From NCBI GenBank assembly GCA_003612395.1, contig RAYQ01000021.1:1-64000 (forward strand): 64,000 nucleotides of DNA. The letters are read 5' to 3'. Every line of letters begins with the position of its first letter. The first letter of the stretch is position 1. This document shows, one piece after another, positions 1 to 7,853 of the stretch. The notes under the pieces are model-generated. The model was not told the DNA's origin. It made no database searches and saw nothing but the letters and a program-made list of their open reading frames with translations. The position numbers and the translations under genes are program-made. The DNA is from Parablautia intestinalis (GTDB lineage Bacteria; Bacillota; Clostridia; Lachnospirales; Lachnospiraceae).

Positions 1-324
1 TGTACAAATATATTTGCATCCAAAGCCAGAAATTTAAAGGTTTTCAGCTGGTTTGGAGTGTGGGAAGTTTGAGTTATTAACATGAAAAAACTTAAAAACA
101 TATTTCGCTCAGTATTTTTATAATCAGAAAGATTTTGCAAAATATATTTTTTCTCTTCGAACTCGGCCATGACAACTTCAATATCACAATCTATTTTTTA
201 GAACCCGCTATGACATTATTATAAAAATTTTCATATGAAAAAAAGGTCTTTCTATTCTCTTAACTATGGCATTATTATCTGCATATACATCCTCTAACTG
301 TCTGACCGCAGATTGTGTAATGGG
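1..324 (-). other. open frame at left edge, unrecognised
   Basis: On the minus strand the reading frame just below the stop at 325 stays open to the edge of the window (about 107 codons; first ATG at 234). The predicted peptide is Lys/Asn/Phe-rich (for example MKIFYNNVIAGSKK and LKTFKFLALDANIFV). It is in the same frame as the truncated sigma-like gene at 325-531, so it may be a foreign stretch joined to that gene, or the 5' part of another gene. No convincing ribosome site precedes 234. I do not recognise the family. Confidence 0.25.
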
Positions 325-531
325 TCATTCTTCATAGGGTGCTTCAAAATATTCGTCTGTTGTGCCTAAAGGGTAAAACTTTTCTTCTGTGAGGTATTCA
401 AGGGATATTTCTTTTTGCCGCCATCCGCTCCTGTCTCGCCATGCGTTGATAGCCGCAAAGCGTATGACGGTCTTGCAATAGCCGTTGAAAGTATACATGA
501 TGTGTGCCCTATATGCTTCTGTGCAAGGCAT
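325..531 (-). pseudogene. truncated ICE-type sigma-70-like regulator
   Basis: The 68-residue product (MPCTEAYRAHIMYTFNGYC, then a stretch ending EYFEAPYEE) matches my memory of the N-terminal third of the small sigma-factor-like proteins of Tn916/Tn1549-type conjugative elements, normally about 140 residues. A TGA follows PYEE where the family continues, and the downstream frame no longer resembles it, so the sigma-4 helix-turn-helix half is missing. I prefer the ATG at 531 over the GTG at 555 because a G-rich ribosome site lies just before it. This suggests a decayed conjugative element at the left end of the window. Confidence 0.6.
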
Positions 532-604
532 AGACGATCCCCCCCCTTCTCCCACATAGGGTGATATCTATATCTGGTTTACAGTTTTAGTTTTATTGTT
601 CAGA

Positions 605-633
605 GGGGCGGCAGCGCTTTTTGCTGTCGCCCC
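605..633. terminator. GC-rich stem-loop
   Basis: GGGGCGGCAGC and GCTGTCGCCCC form an 11-bp stem with one mismatch around a short T-rich loop. It lies between the sigma-like relic and the XRE gene. A T-tract is weak on both strands, so termination is likely but not certain. Confidence 0.4.
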
Positions 634-730
634 TTGATTACCAACCAGCAAGGGCAGATGGGCTGTCAACGGTGGGTGCAGCCCATTTACTTACCGTTGA
701 CCGGCTCGGCTGGATTTGCTAAATGATTAG

Positions 731-1132
731 TTATTGAGTGCTTCCCCAAAGCCATTCTATATCGGGAAAGAACAAATGCAGAATAAAGCCTAAAATAACT
801 ATTCCCAACAAAATGACACCAGCATAACAAAAGATTTTTATAATTTTTCCGGACTTGTTTTTTACATTTTCAACGTCTAAATAAATTGACGCCACTTTCT
901 CATCAGTTAAATTTTTATTGCGTACATCCTGAACATCAATATCTTTTACCAACTCATCTAAAGTCATATCAAAGAAGTCACTTAACATAACTAATCTTTG
1001 AAAATCCGGGTAAGATTGCCCTGATTCCCACTTAGAGATAGTTTGTCTTGAAACCTGAAGTTCCATTCCTAATTCCTCTTGCGATAAACCTTTCATTTTT
1101 CTAATAGACATAAGTTTTTCATTAAATTTCAC
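731..1132 (-). CDS. XRE-family regulator with C-terminal membrane segment
   Basis: This 133-residue protein has an N-terminal Cro/CI-type helix-turn-helix (residues about 7-60, core LSQEELGMELQVSRQTISKWE). A hydrophobic segment near residues 100-120 (AGVILLGIVILGFILHLFF) suggests membrane tethering. Such tethered XRE proteins are common in Firmicutes; their signals are usually unknown. The ribosome site AAGGAGG precedes the ATG. It sits among conjugative-element relics and may be their leftover regulator or a resident gene. Confidence 0.8.
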   Translation of the reverse strand: MKFNEKLMSIRKMKGLSQEELGMELQVSRQTISKWESGQSYPDFQRLVMLSDFFDMTLDELVKDIDVQDVRNKNLTDEKVASIYLDVENVKNKSGKIIKIFCYAGVILLGIVILGFILHLFFPDIEWLWGSTQ

Positions 1133-1232
1133 TTATAAAAATCCTCCTTGCGTTTGTTGTATCAAGTATATAGTTTTCGTATTTTACTGGCAAGCAAGAA
1201 GTGTTGGCATTTTGTCAATTTGCTGTAACATC

Positions 1233-1754
1233 TCAAAATTTAAGCATTTTGCATGTATATGTAAACTGGTCAAAACATAAGTGTAAGTATTTGTTGGCAC
1301 ACATATATTCGGAATAGTTAGGCTGCCGTCTATTTTTTATCTGTGTTACTTTATGGCACATGAGCATTAACATCAGGTTCTCTCCATAAAGGTCTTTTAT
1401 TTTCAGTTTATCTTTTGCAGCAAGCCGGTGATAGATAGAAACCGCGCAGCAGAATGGTTCACGGGATAGTGGAAGCCCGGCACAGTGCCGCAAATCCAGC
1501 ATGGTTTCATCAAAAATACCAGCAGCCACATCTATATTCTTACCGAGGTTAGTCAGAATTTCTCTGGCATTTTCCGGCCTTCGTTAAAGTCAGTCCCTAT
1601 GCGTCTGTTCAAATAATTTTATACCCACTGACTCCTCTAAAAGATTGATTTGCTTAATGGCTGCCGTTGGAGTAATATAGGGCTCCTCCGCTGCCTTGTT
1701 AAAACTCCCGGCATCCGCCACACAGATAAATGTATCTATTTGTGGGTTATACAT
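1233..1754 (-). pseudogene. LysR-type regulator, internally deleted
   Basis: The first 27 residues from the ATG at 1754 (MYNPQIDTFICVADAGSFNK onward) through FEQTHRD are a LysR winged helix-turn-helix, preceded by a good GGGAGG ribosome site. Two in-frame stops follow. The same frame then resumes with a piece of the effector-binding domain (NIDVAAGIFDETMLDLRHC, then LPLSREPFCC). About 100 residues of the usual middle are missing, and the C-terminus diverges after YGENLMLM. An intact LysR regulator is about 290-300 residues, so this is a dead gene shaped by an internal deletion. Confidence 0.8.
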
Positions 1755-1911
1755 GAAATATTCCCTCCCTTGTCTTTTTTCTGTATTCGTCTCTGATCGG
1801 CAGGTTTTTCTGCCTTTCGCGGTATCATCCATGTGTGACCGAAACGTACAATACCCTCAACCCGATTCCCTCCGCACAGATTTTGGACACGCCGCTCAGA
1901 TATTCATTTAA

Positions 1912-1983
1912 AAAAAGGCTTGCTTTCCCACCGAAAAGGCAGCGGTGGAAACGCTTGCAGAGCAGGGCTTCACCGCCGCATAA
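1912..1983 (+). pseudogene. 3' remnant of a mobile-element gene
   Basis: A short frame reads KKACFPTEKAAVETLAEQG and ends at TAA 1981-1983, immediately before a strong terminator. It is opened by a stop at 1909, so only the last 23 codons remain. The codon use and the terminator suggest the tail of a conjugative-element gene; the family is not identifiable from so little. Confidence 0.35.
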
Positions 1984-1997
1984 GAAAGTCGTACCGT

Positions 1998-2018
1998 CCC
2001 CGCTTCGGCGGGGCTTTT
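1998..2018 (+). terminator. rho-independent terminator
   Basis: A perfect CCCCGC/GCGGGG stem with a TTCG tetraloop is followed by CTTTT. It closes the gene remnant ending at 1983. Confidence 0.75.
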
Positions 2019-2231
2019 CCCTGCCCGGATATTCCGGCGAAAATATATTTTAAGTGTTTTAGAGCTTGTCTTTTTCCTAAAAATGTGTAGGCTATAAACC
2101 CGGCCGGGAAAGTGATGTTACTTCTGATTTTTCCATTGCAAAGTAAGCAACCGGCTATTTGTCGGACGAAAAACTTTACAAATTTTATGAATGTAACAGA
2201 GTGCTCTTGTCAAACAACTCATTCTGGTTTC

Positions 2232-2834
2232 CTACTGCCACCTTTCGATTACAACTTTGTCAGCAATCCAGTGTTTTTCATCCTGACATGTGCCAAATAT
2301 ATTCACCGTAGTGTCTATCTTGATACTGCTTTTATCGGTGTCCTCCCTCGAAGTTTCCGCCTGCAAACTCATACTGAAATTTATGATTTGAAAAACAACA
2401 TCCTCTGCATAGGTTATATTTATATTCGTTTCATCCGATTCATAGCCGGGAGCTGCAGTACCTCCTTCCATTGAGCCATCCTCATTTATAACCATTGTCG
2501 TGGGAGTTATGGTGAAACCTGTATCTGTAAAATCAACAACACGTCCGCACAGATTTGCCCCATCATAAAATGTGCCTTCTTCGCTATTATCTGTAATTTT
2601 GCCACTGTTTTCCGCATCAGCATTATCCGTATCTTCCTGATTTTCCTCTGCCTCATTGCTACTGCCGCTTTCTCCGCCTGTTTCAATATCTTCGTTATTG
2701 TCACTCTCATTAGTCATGCGTGCATCCGGCGAAGTCGGCTCCCCATTTTCTTTTCCTGAACATCCCGCCATACCCATACACAAAACCACGGACAAACAAA
2801 GAATTCCTGCTGCTTTCAACATCTTTTTTCTCAT
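2232..2834 (-). CDS. acid-rich lipoprotein
   Basis: The 200-residue protein has a lipoprotein signal: basic start (MRKK), hydrophobic core and lipobox MAGC at about residue 25. A Glu/Asp/Asn/Ser-rich linker spans roughly residues 27-85. The globular C-terminal part (about 90-200) ends in WIADKVVIERWQ. The family is not recognised; the layout fits a surface-anchored folded domain on a disordered stalk. The ribosome site GGAAAAGAGG lies before the ATG. The gene stands alone, with no operon partner visible. Confidence 0.75.
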   Translation of the reverse strand: MRKKMLKAAGILCLSVVLCMGMAGCSGKENGEPTSPDARMTNESDNNEDIETGGESGSSNEAEENQEDTDNADAENSGKITDNSEEGTFYDGANLCGRVVDFTDTGFTITPTTMVINEDGSMEGGTAAPGYESDETNINITYAEDVVFQIINFSMSLQAETSREDTDKSSIKIDTTVNIFGTCQDEKHWIADKVVIERWQ

Positions 2835-3129
2835 CTCTCATACCTCTTTTCCTTTATTTGGCTTTTTCACCTGTTAGAAGAATAGCATTCAATTCTCTAA
2901 AAAGCCTCTATATCGTCACCCAATATTAAAACTTTTTAGAAGATGTTCAGGATTTTTTTGTTATACTTATTACATAAATCTGACAAATGGAAAACAGCGG
3001 GCATAACGCGCATAGCACAATCTTGTGCTGTTGATCCCGGTATGGGATGCCTGCCTTGTCAGGCTGTGGCTTATCGGGGATATGCTTTTTAATTCAGTCC
3101 CTCTGCCATATAGTCATAGAACTTCTTGA

Positions 3130-3240
3130 AGGTCGATTGCAAACCGACCTTCCCGTTTTGTAACCGGGTTTCACCTTTAGCCATCGGCATTCAGATTTTG
3201 TATCCGAAATTCCACTTTTGTAGCACCTTTCCCGTTTCTT
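3130..3240. repeat. cluster of short hairpins with TTTTGTA loops
   Basis: Within about 110 bp the plus strand holds AAGGTCG/CGACC-type and CCCG/CGGG stems with the motif TTTTGTA in the loop region three times (near 3156, 3197 and 3217). Two further copies lie in the palindrome at 3292-3348. On the minus strand, codons just before 3094 would read KKFYDYMAEGLN then stop in one frame, so this may be the decayed end of a mobile-element gene. Confidence 0.35.
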
Positions 3241-3291
3241 CCATCCATTTTGTGTTATATAAGCTCTGTGGAAGGCTAAAAATGCGTACAA

Positions 3292-3348
3292 AAAACAGAC
3301 GTTAATTTTGTCTTACAAATTTTGTACCACAAAATTCACGTCTGTTTT
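3292..3348. repeat. 57-bp nested palindrome
   Basis: Arms of 20 bp (AAAACAGACGT then AATTTTGT, and ACAAAATT then ACGTCTGTTTT) pair with a single mismatch. The centre contains a second palindrome, TACAAATTTTGTA (3314-3326). It is AT-rich inside and could be an element end, a replication or transfer site, or a large operator. No gene overlaps it convincingly. The rest of 2835-3523 has no supported gene. Confidence 0.6.
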
Positions 3349-3423
3349 CCCCGATATTAAAGCCGGCGGTCTGCGTTTTCCATAAAATCTTTTCCGCTGT
3401 CATATGTATTAATCTCTGACAGC

Positions 3424-3460
3424 AACAAACGCCGACACGCTTCGCGAGTCGTCTTATTGT
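3424..3460 (+). repeat. 37-bp palindromic repeat, plus orientation
   Basis: This copy runs AACAAACGCCG to GTCTTATTGT and is identical to the reverse complement of the copy at 17014-17050. It lies 64 bp from the 3' end of the minus-strand gene at 3524, in the orientation opposite to most stop-proximal copies. Confidence 0.8.
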
Positions 3461-3523
3461 AATAAAAATTTCTTTCTTATGTTCTATAAGTTCAGCCCGG
3501 ATGATATATTTTTTCATCCCCTC

Positions 3524-4192
3524 CTAATTCCCGCATTCCTTTTTCATAGCAAAATACCCAATCAGAACCGTCCATACATAGGCACAGGTCTTGGGGATCA
3601 TCAGCATCCCGATTAGTGGAATGGCATCCGCCCACAGCACCACCGGAATGTAGAATCCAAAGCTCAGCACAATGGTCAGCCACATATGGCAAAACGCTTG
3701 ATCCCCGCGTTCCTTTGCGCTGCGGTAGAACAGTACCACCACCAAAAGTCCCAGCAAAGCAAAGGGAATGTTACGGTAGATTCCCCAGGAGAGGGGTCCT
3801 TTCGCATTGAGCCACTGGTTTTGAGGCATCATGCACAGCGCAATACGCGCACCGGCCAGACCGTATACGGCAGCGGTCAGGCTTTTCAGGCCTCTGATCT
3901 GATACCGCTGCCGCCAGACATAATACAGCAGCACATAAAAAACTGTCATTGTCACCGAGGTAATCCATTTTCCAAGTCCCAGAGGGACAGTATAGTTTTC
4001 CAGCCCCGTTGTACACAAAGCAAGAGCGCGTGGAACAAGGTGGAAAGAATCGCCCGCCCCAAGCACTACCGCCATCCAGCCAAACAGCCGGAATTGTCTA
4101 TCTCCCTTACTGCCCCGGATCATCAGGATGCCGATAGTAATGACAGAAATCAGATAGACAGTGTCAAATAAAGTTTCCATGATTGCCTGCAT
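3524..4192 (-). CDS. multi-pass membrane protein, unknown function
   Basis: The 222-residue protein has about six to seven hydrophobic segments (for example TVYLISVITIGILMI, FALLGLLVVVLFY and WLTIVLSFGFYIPVVLW) joined by short basic loops. The ATG at 4192 has a good AAAGGAG site. I do not recognise the family. It lies directly downstream of a broken permease gene, so it may once have been cotranscribed with it. Confidence 0.65.
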   Translation of the reverse strand: MQAIMETLFDTVYLISVITIGILMIRGSKGDRQFRLFGWMAVVLGAGDSFHLVPRALALCTTGLENYTVPLGLGKWITSVTMTVFYVLLYYVWRQRYQIRGLKSLTAAVYGLAGARIALCMMPQNQWLNAKGPLSWGIYRNIPFALLGLLVVVLFYRSAKERGDQAFCHMWLTIVLSFGFYIPVVLWADAIPLIGMLMIPKTCAYVWTVLIGYFAMKKECGN

Positions 4193-5090
4193 AGTTTATT
4201 CTCCTTTAACCGCCATGATAATAAATGCTTTCCACCAAAGAATTTGTGAAACAAAAAAAGAAGTACCGCCAAAAAAATAATATTCCCCGCCGTAAACAGT
4301 GCAATATATCTGCCTTTGCATTCGCCTGCCTCCTTTGCCACACTTTTAATAAGAAATAAGGCTTGCCATGGATGCAATCAGCGTTCCAAGTCCTCCTAAG
4401 TTTGTGCCAATAATAAGCCCTGCCATATCCTGCGTAAATCCCGATAAAAGCAGCGCCGCAGGCACATTGCTTATGACCTGACTCGCTATAATGGCTGTAT
4501 GGTAAAAAGAAGGGAATAATCTACCTTTGTAAGGATACGCCTGTCGGTCACAAATATTATAATAAGAGCTGCGAAAAAAACGCCTGCCAGGGCAATATAC
4601 GCCCTACGGCAAGCAGGCAGAGCAAAAACAGCCCAAGATAAATTGCAAGCTGATAAACAGCACTTTTCCCATCCGGGAAATCCCCCTGGGCAGATGTCCT
4701 TTCCATTTTCGCAAGCTGCGGACACCCTCTGCCCTGAACCATGCTGAAAATCACCAGCATCCCCAATGACCAAAGCGTGTACGGCAACATAAGCAGAAGG
4801 AATCCGCCAACCGACAGTCCTGCCCTGCCATAAAGGTACAGGTTTTGCGGATTGCCGATGGGTGTTAACATACTTCCAAGATTCGCCCCAATCGTCTGCA
4901 GCATCACAACCGGCAATAGCAGCCTGTTTTCCAGCCTGGTTCCAAGCATGCGCAGTACAATAAAAGTAAAGGGCACAAAGGTGATGAGCGCAACGTCATT
5001 CGTAATAAGCATACTAAAGAAAAAGCACATCAAAACCAAAGTCAGCACCAGACCGCTCCCGGTTAGTTTTTCCGATAGCTAAAGGCTATT
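4150..5090 (-). pseudogene. SLC13/ArsB-type anion permease, truncated and frameshifted
   Basis: The minus-strand frames from 5090 read MCFFFSMLITNDVALITFVP, then GANLGSMLTPIGNPQNLYL, then LLSGFTQDMAGLIIGTNLGG. These are hallmarks of the divalent anion:Na+ symporter/ArsB-like family, which has two such inverted repeats. The frame breaks near 4560, about 30 residues are missing between DYSLLFT and IIASQV, and the normal N-terminus is absent because the next gene's stop abuts 5090. The frame ends at 4150, overlapping the start of the downstream gene. A full protein would be about 400 residues. Confidence 0.75.
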
Positions 5091-7779
5091 TCGGCAAACC
5101 CGGCATATCAGAAAAAGAGATAACCGCTTCGTTTTTCTTCATGAACAGCAGGCCAAAGGAGCTCGGACCGCAATTGCTGGCAATGGCAGAGGAAGCCTTC
5201 TGCAGATAAACCCTCTCAAAGGGGCAGTACTGATGCACCAACTCCTGAATATACTTAAGGCTCTTTTCGTCCATCCCTGCATAGGTTATAAATAAAATCC
5301 GCCTGTCAATCTTCCCTGTGTTCCTGAGCACTTTACGGACATAGCCTTTGATCACATGGTTAAAGTTTCCCATCTCCATGCTGCCCACCGTCATACGGCT
5401 TTTGCGCAGTACAATAACAGGATGTAGTAAAAGTGCATCGCACAGAACCTTCACTCTTCCGGATAAATGCCCGGCCCGGCACATAGCATTGGTATCATTG
5501 ATAATAAAAGCGGAAGAAATGTACCGTCTGAGTTTTTTCACTGTTCCTGAAATCTCCTCACTTGAGGCATGGTTTTCTGCCATGTAAGCGGCATACAATA
5601 CCGAAAGTCCCAAACTGCTGGAAAGATGTCCTGAATCCACCACTGTTACATTTTCAAAAGACTTTGCCGCCTCCAACGCATTACGGTAACCTTCACCCAC
5701 ATGCTTCGCCATCGTGATGTGCACCACATTCTGTGCTTCAGTCAGCCTTTGGGCAAAGAACCTTTCATAATCTTCTACTTCAGGAGCCTGGGAAAATCCT
5801 TTCTTTCCCTCAGCCATATAAGAAAGCATCTCATCTGCAAGCAGTTCCGAATTATCCTGAAACCTTCCCTGCTCCGTACGAATGTAATATGGACACACAT
5901 GTATGCCAAACTTTTTCCTAAAAGATTCGGGTAAATCACACACACTGTCAGTGGTAACCATCATAGAGACTCTTTTGCTTTGTTCAAATATAAGAACATC
6001 TTTGCCAATTTCAAACTGGCTGGCTTCTTCACTGACTTTCACCAGCTCCTTAGGCAGTATACTAAGCACCGCCGCCTCCAGAAGCGCACCACTGATAGGC
6101 TTCGCCAAATAACCGCTAAAGCCTTTCCTTTTGTAAATCTGCTGGTTATCACTTCCCGCATTGGCTGTCAGGGCAATCACCGGAACGTTCTGACACAGTC
6201 CTCCAGGCTGGGAATGGATTGCATGAAGGCACTCTATTCCATCCATCTCCGGCATCAGATGATCCATCAAAATACAATCATAATGCTGATACTGGGTCAG
6301 CCGCAGGCATTCTGCCCCGTTTAAAGCCGTGTCAATTTGGATTTTTGTATCCGAAAGGAGCTTACTTACCACCATCAGGTTCATCTCATTGTCGTCAACC
6401 ACCAACAGATGGGCATTCGGTGCCTCGAAGCTCTGCTTGTACTGCTCACCTTCATGCACCTTTATGCGGGAAGTTAGCGTAAATGTCCCCAGTTCCTTTT
6501 CATTAATAATATCCTGATCCAGCATTACAAGAAATGTGGATCCATTCATATAGACGCTGTTGACGCTGATTTTTCCTCCCATCAGCTCCACTAGCTGGCG
6601 GACAATACTAAGGCCCAGCCCTGTACCTTCAATATGGCGGTTTTTTGCTTCATCCACCCTTCTGAAGGCATCAAAAATATAAGGAATATTCTCCTTTTTC
6701 ACTCCCTGCCCCGTATCCTCTACACAGTACCAGACCCTTACCCTGTTAATCGCCAGCCGTTCGCAACGGACAGAAAAGGTGACAGAGCCTTCCTTTGTAT
6801 ATTTCACCGCATTATTCAGCAGATTGATAAGAACTTGTTTGATGCGCACCTCATCGCCGCAGAGCATACTTGGCAGAGACGGATCCACCTGCAGCCGGAA
6901 TTCAAGCCCCTTTTCTCTGGCCTTTATCCATATCATGTTTACAATCTCGGAAAAAAGCTCCCCTGTCTCATAGGACACATTCACAATTTCCATCTTGCCG
7001 GATTTAATCTTGGACAAATCAAGGATATCGTTAATAAGTGTCAGCAGCATCTTACTTGCTCCCTGAATGTTTCTGGCATTCTCGGCAGTTTCATCAGAAA
7101 TATCCCCCCGCAGGATCATTTCATTCAGTCCGATTATGGTATTGATGGGAGTGCGAATCTCATGGCTCATGCTGGAAAAAAAGTGATTCTCCGCCTGATT
7201 AAGCTCTTCAATCTCCTTTTTCTGCTGTATGGTAATCTTATTTTCTTCTTCATAAAGGTGGTTCTGGAACAGCAAAAGCACACTGGTAAGGCCTCCCGCT
7301 AAAATCACAGAACGGACGGAATCAAAATAGGCCTGTTCCATGGTATTGGGCAGCACAAGTTCAGGAGAATGATAGGCTACGTAATAGCACACCATTGTCT
7401 CGACAGTACACAGCAAAAAAAATACAAGCATCCTCTTTCCCTTTAATGTGATACTGATATAAATGAAGCAGAGTACAAACCACTCCGGAACTCCGCCATA
7501 AATCCCCCCTCCGGCAAAAAATACTATCGGAAACAGCAAAAGCAAAAGTACCACAATAGCTGTCGCCCCCTCGTTAATACATCCCTTTCGGATACTGTAT
7601 TTCATAACCAAATACATATATGTTATGCTTACTGCAAGAATAAGTATATTCGCTGTAAATCTGCCCAAAATTAATATAAAAATCAAAGCAACCATACTGA
7701 TGCCCGTAATCAGACGGAACATGCGCTCCCGTAAGCTAATCCTATGGTCAAATATGATATCAAGCCACTTTTTAATCAC
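5086..7779 (-). CDS. hybrid histidine kinase with C-terminal DegV domain
   Basis: About 897 residues. The N-terminal membrane part has six or so hydrophobic segments (residues 28-175). A HisKA dimerisation domain follows (phospho-His in SHEIRTP near residue 210), then a HATPase with the GTGLGLSIV box. Next comes a receiver (LVVDDNEMNL, phospho-Asp in LMDHLMPEMDG, about 465-585). From about 610 to the end is a DegV/EDD fatty-acid-binding domain (TTDSVCDLP, then VTVVDSGHLSSSLGL). DegV proteins bind fatty acyl groups and usually stand alone or serve fatty acid kinases, so this architecture suggests lipid-linked signalling. I favour the GTG at 7779, with GGGAG 5 nt before it, over the ATG at 7791, which lies in a repeat. 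It is the last gene of a three-gene signalling cluster. Confidence 0.85.
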   Translation of the reverse strand: MIKKWLDIIFDHRISLRERMFRLITGISMVALIFILILGRFTANILILAVSITYMYLVMKYSIRKGCINEGATAIVVLLLLLFPIVFFAGGGIYGGVPEWFVLCFIYISITLKGKRMLVFFLLCTVETMVCYYVAYHSPELVLPNTMEQAYFDSVRSVILAGGLTSVLLLFQNHLYEEENKITIQQKKEIEELNQAENHFFSSMSHEIRTPINTIIGLNEMILRGDISDETAENARNIQGASKMLLTLINDILDLSKIKSGKMEIVNVSYETGELFSEIVNMIWIKAREKGLEFRLQVDPSLPSMLCGDEVRIKQVLINLLNNAVKYTKEGSVTFSVRCERLAINRVRVWYCVEDTGQGVKKENIPYIFDAFRRVDEAKNRHIEGTGLGLSIVRQLVELMGGKISVNSVYMNGSTFLVMLDQDIINEKELGTFTLTSRIKVHEGEQYKQSFEAPNAHLLVVDDNEMNLMVVSKLLSDTKIQIDTALNGAECLRLTQYQHYDCILMDHLMPEMDGIECLHAIHSQPGGLCQNVPVIALTANAGSDNQQIYKRKGFSGYLAKPISGALLEAAVLSILPKELVKVSEEASQFEIGKDVLIFEQSKRVSMMVTTDSVCDLPESFRKKFGIHVCPYYIRTEQGRFQDNSELLADEMLSYMAEGKKGFSQAPEVEDYERFFAQRLTEAQNVVHITMAKHVGEGYRNALEAAKSFENVTVVDSGHLSSSLGLSVLYAAYMAENHASSEEISGTVKKLRRYISSAFIINDTNAMCRAGHLSGRVKVLCDALLLHPVIVLRKSRMTVGSMEMGNFNHVIKGYVRKVLRNTGKIDRRILFITYAGMDEKSLKYIQELVHQYCPFERVYLQKASSAIASNCGPSSFGLLFMKKNEAVISFSDMPGLPK

Positions 7780-7781
7780 GT

Positions 7782-7819
7782 TAACTCCCATCTGCCCGCT
7801 TCACAGGCCGGCTTATTGT
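7782..7819 (+). repeat. palindromic repeat, hybrid variant
   Basis: This copy starts like the two-hairpin repeat seen at 24578 and 40258 (TTAACTCCCATCTGCCCGC) and ends like the 37-bp family (GGCCGGCTTATTGT). It fills the gap between the two kinase genes and shows the two repeat families are related. Confidence 0.6.
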
Positions 7820-7853
7820 ATAATAAATTTCCACTCTGGCGGTTCCCTTCATA

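Noticed and set aside
2112-2474. A 120-codon plus-strand frame
   Set aside because: Antisense to the acid-rich lipoprotein gene and lacking a ribosome site.
3302-3517. A 71-codon minus-strand frame (MKKYIIRAELIEHKKEIFIT onward)
   Set aside because: It runs through the 37-bp repeat and the large palindrome, so its coding look is explained by repeats.
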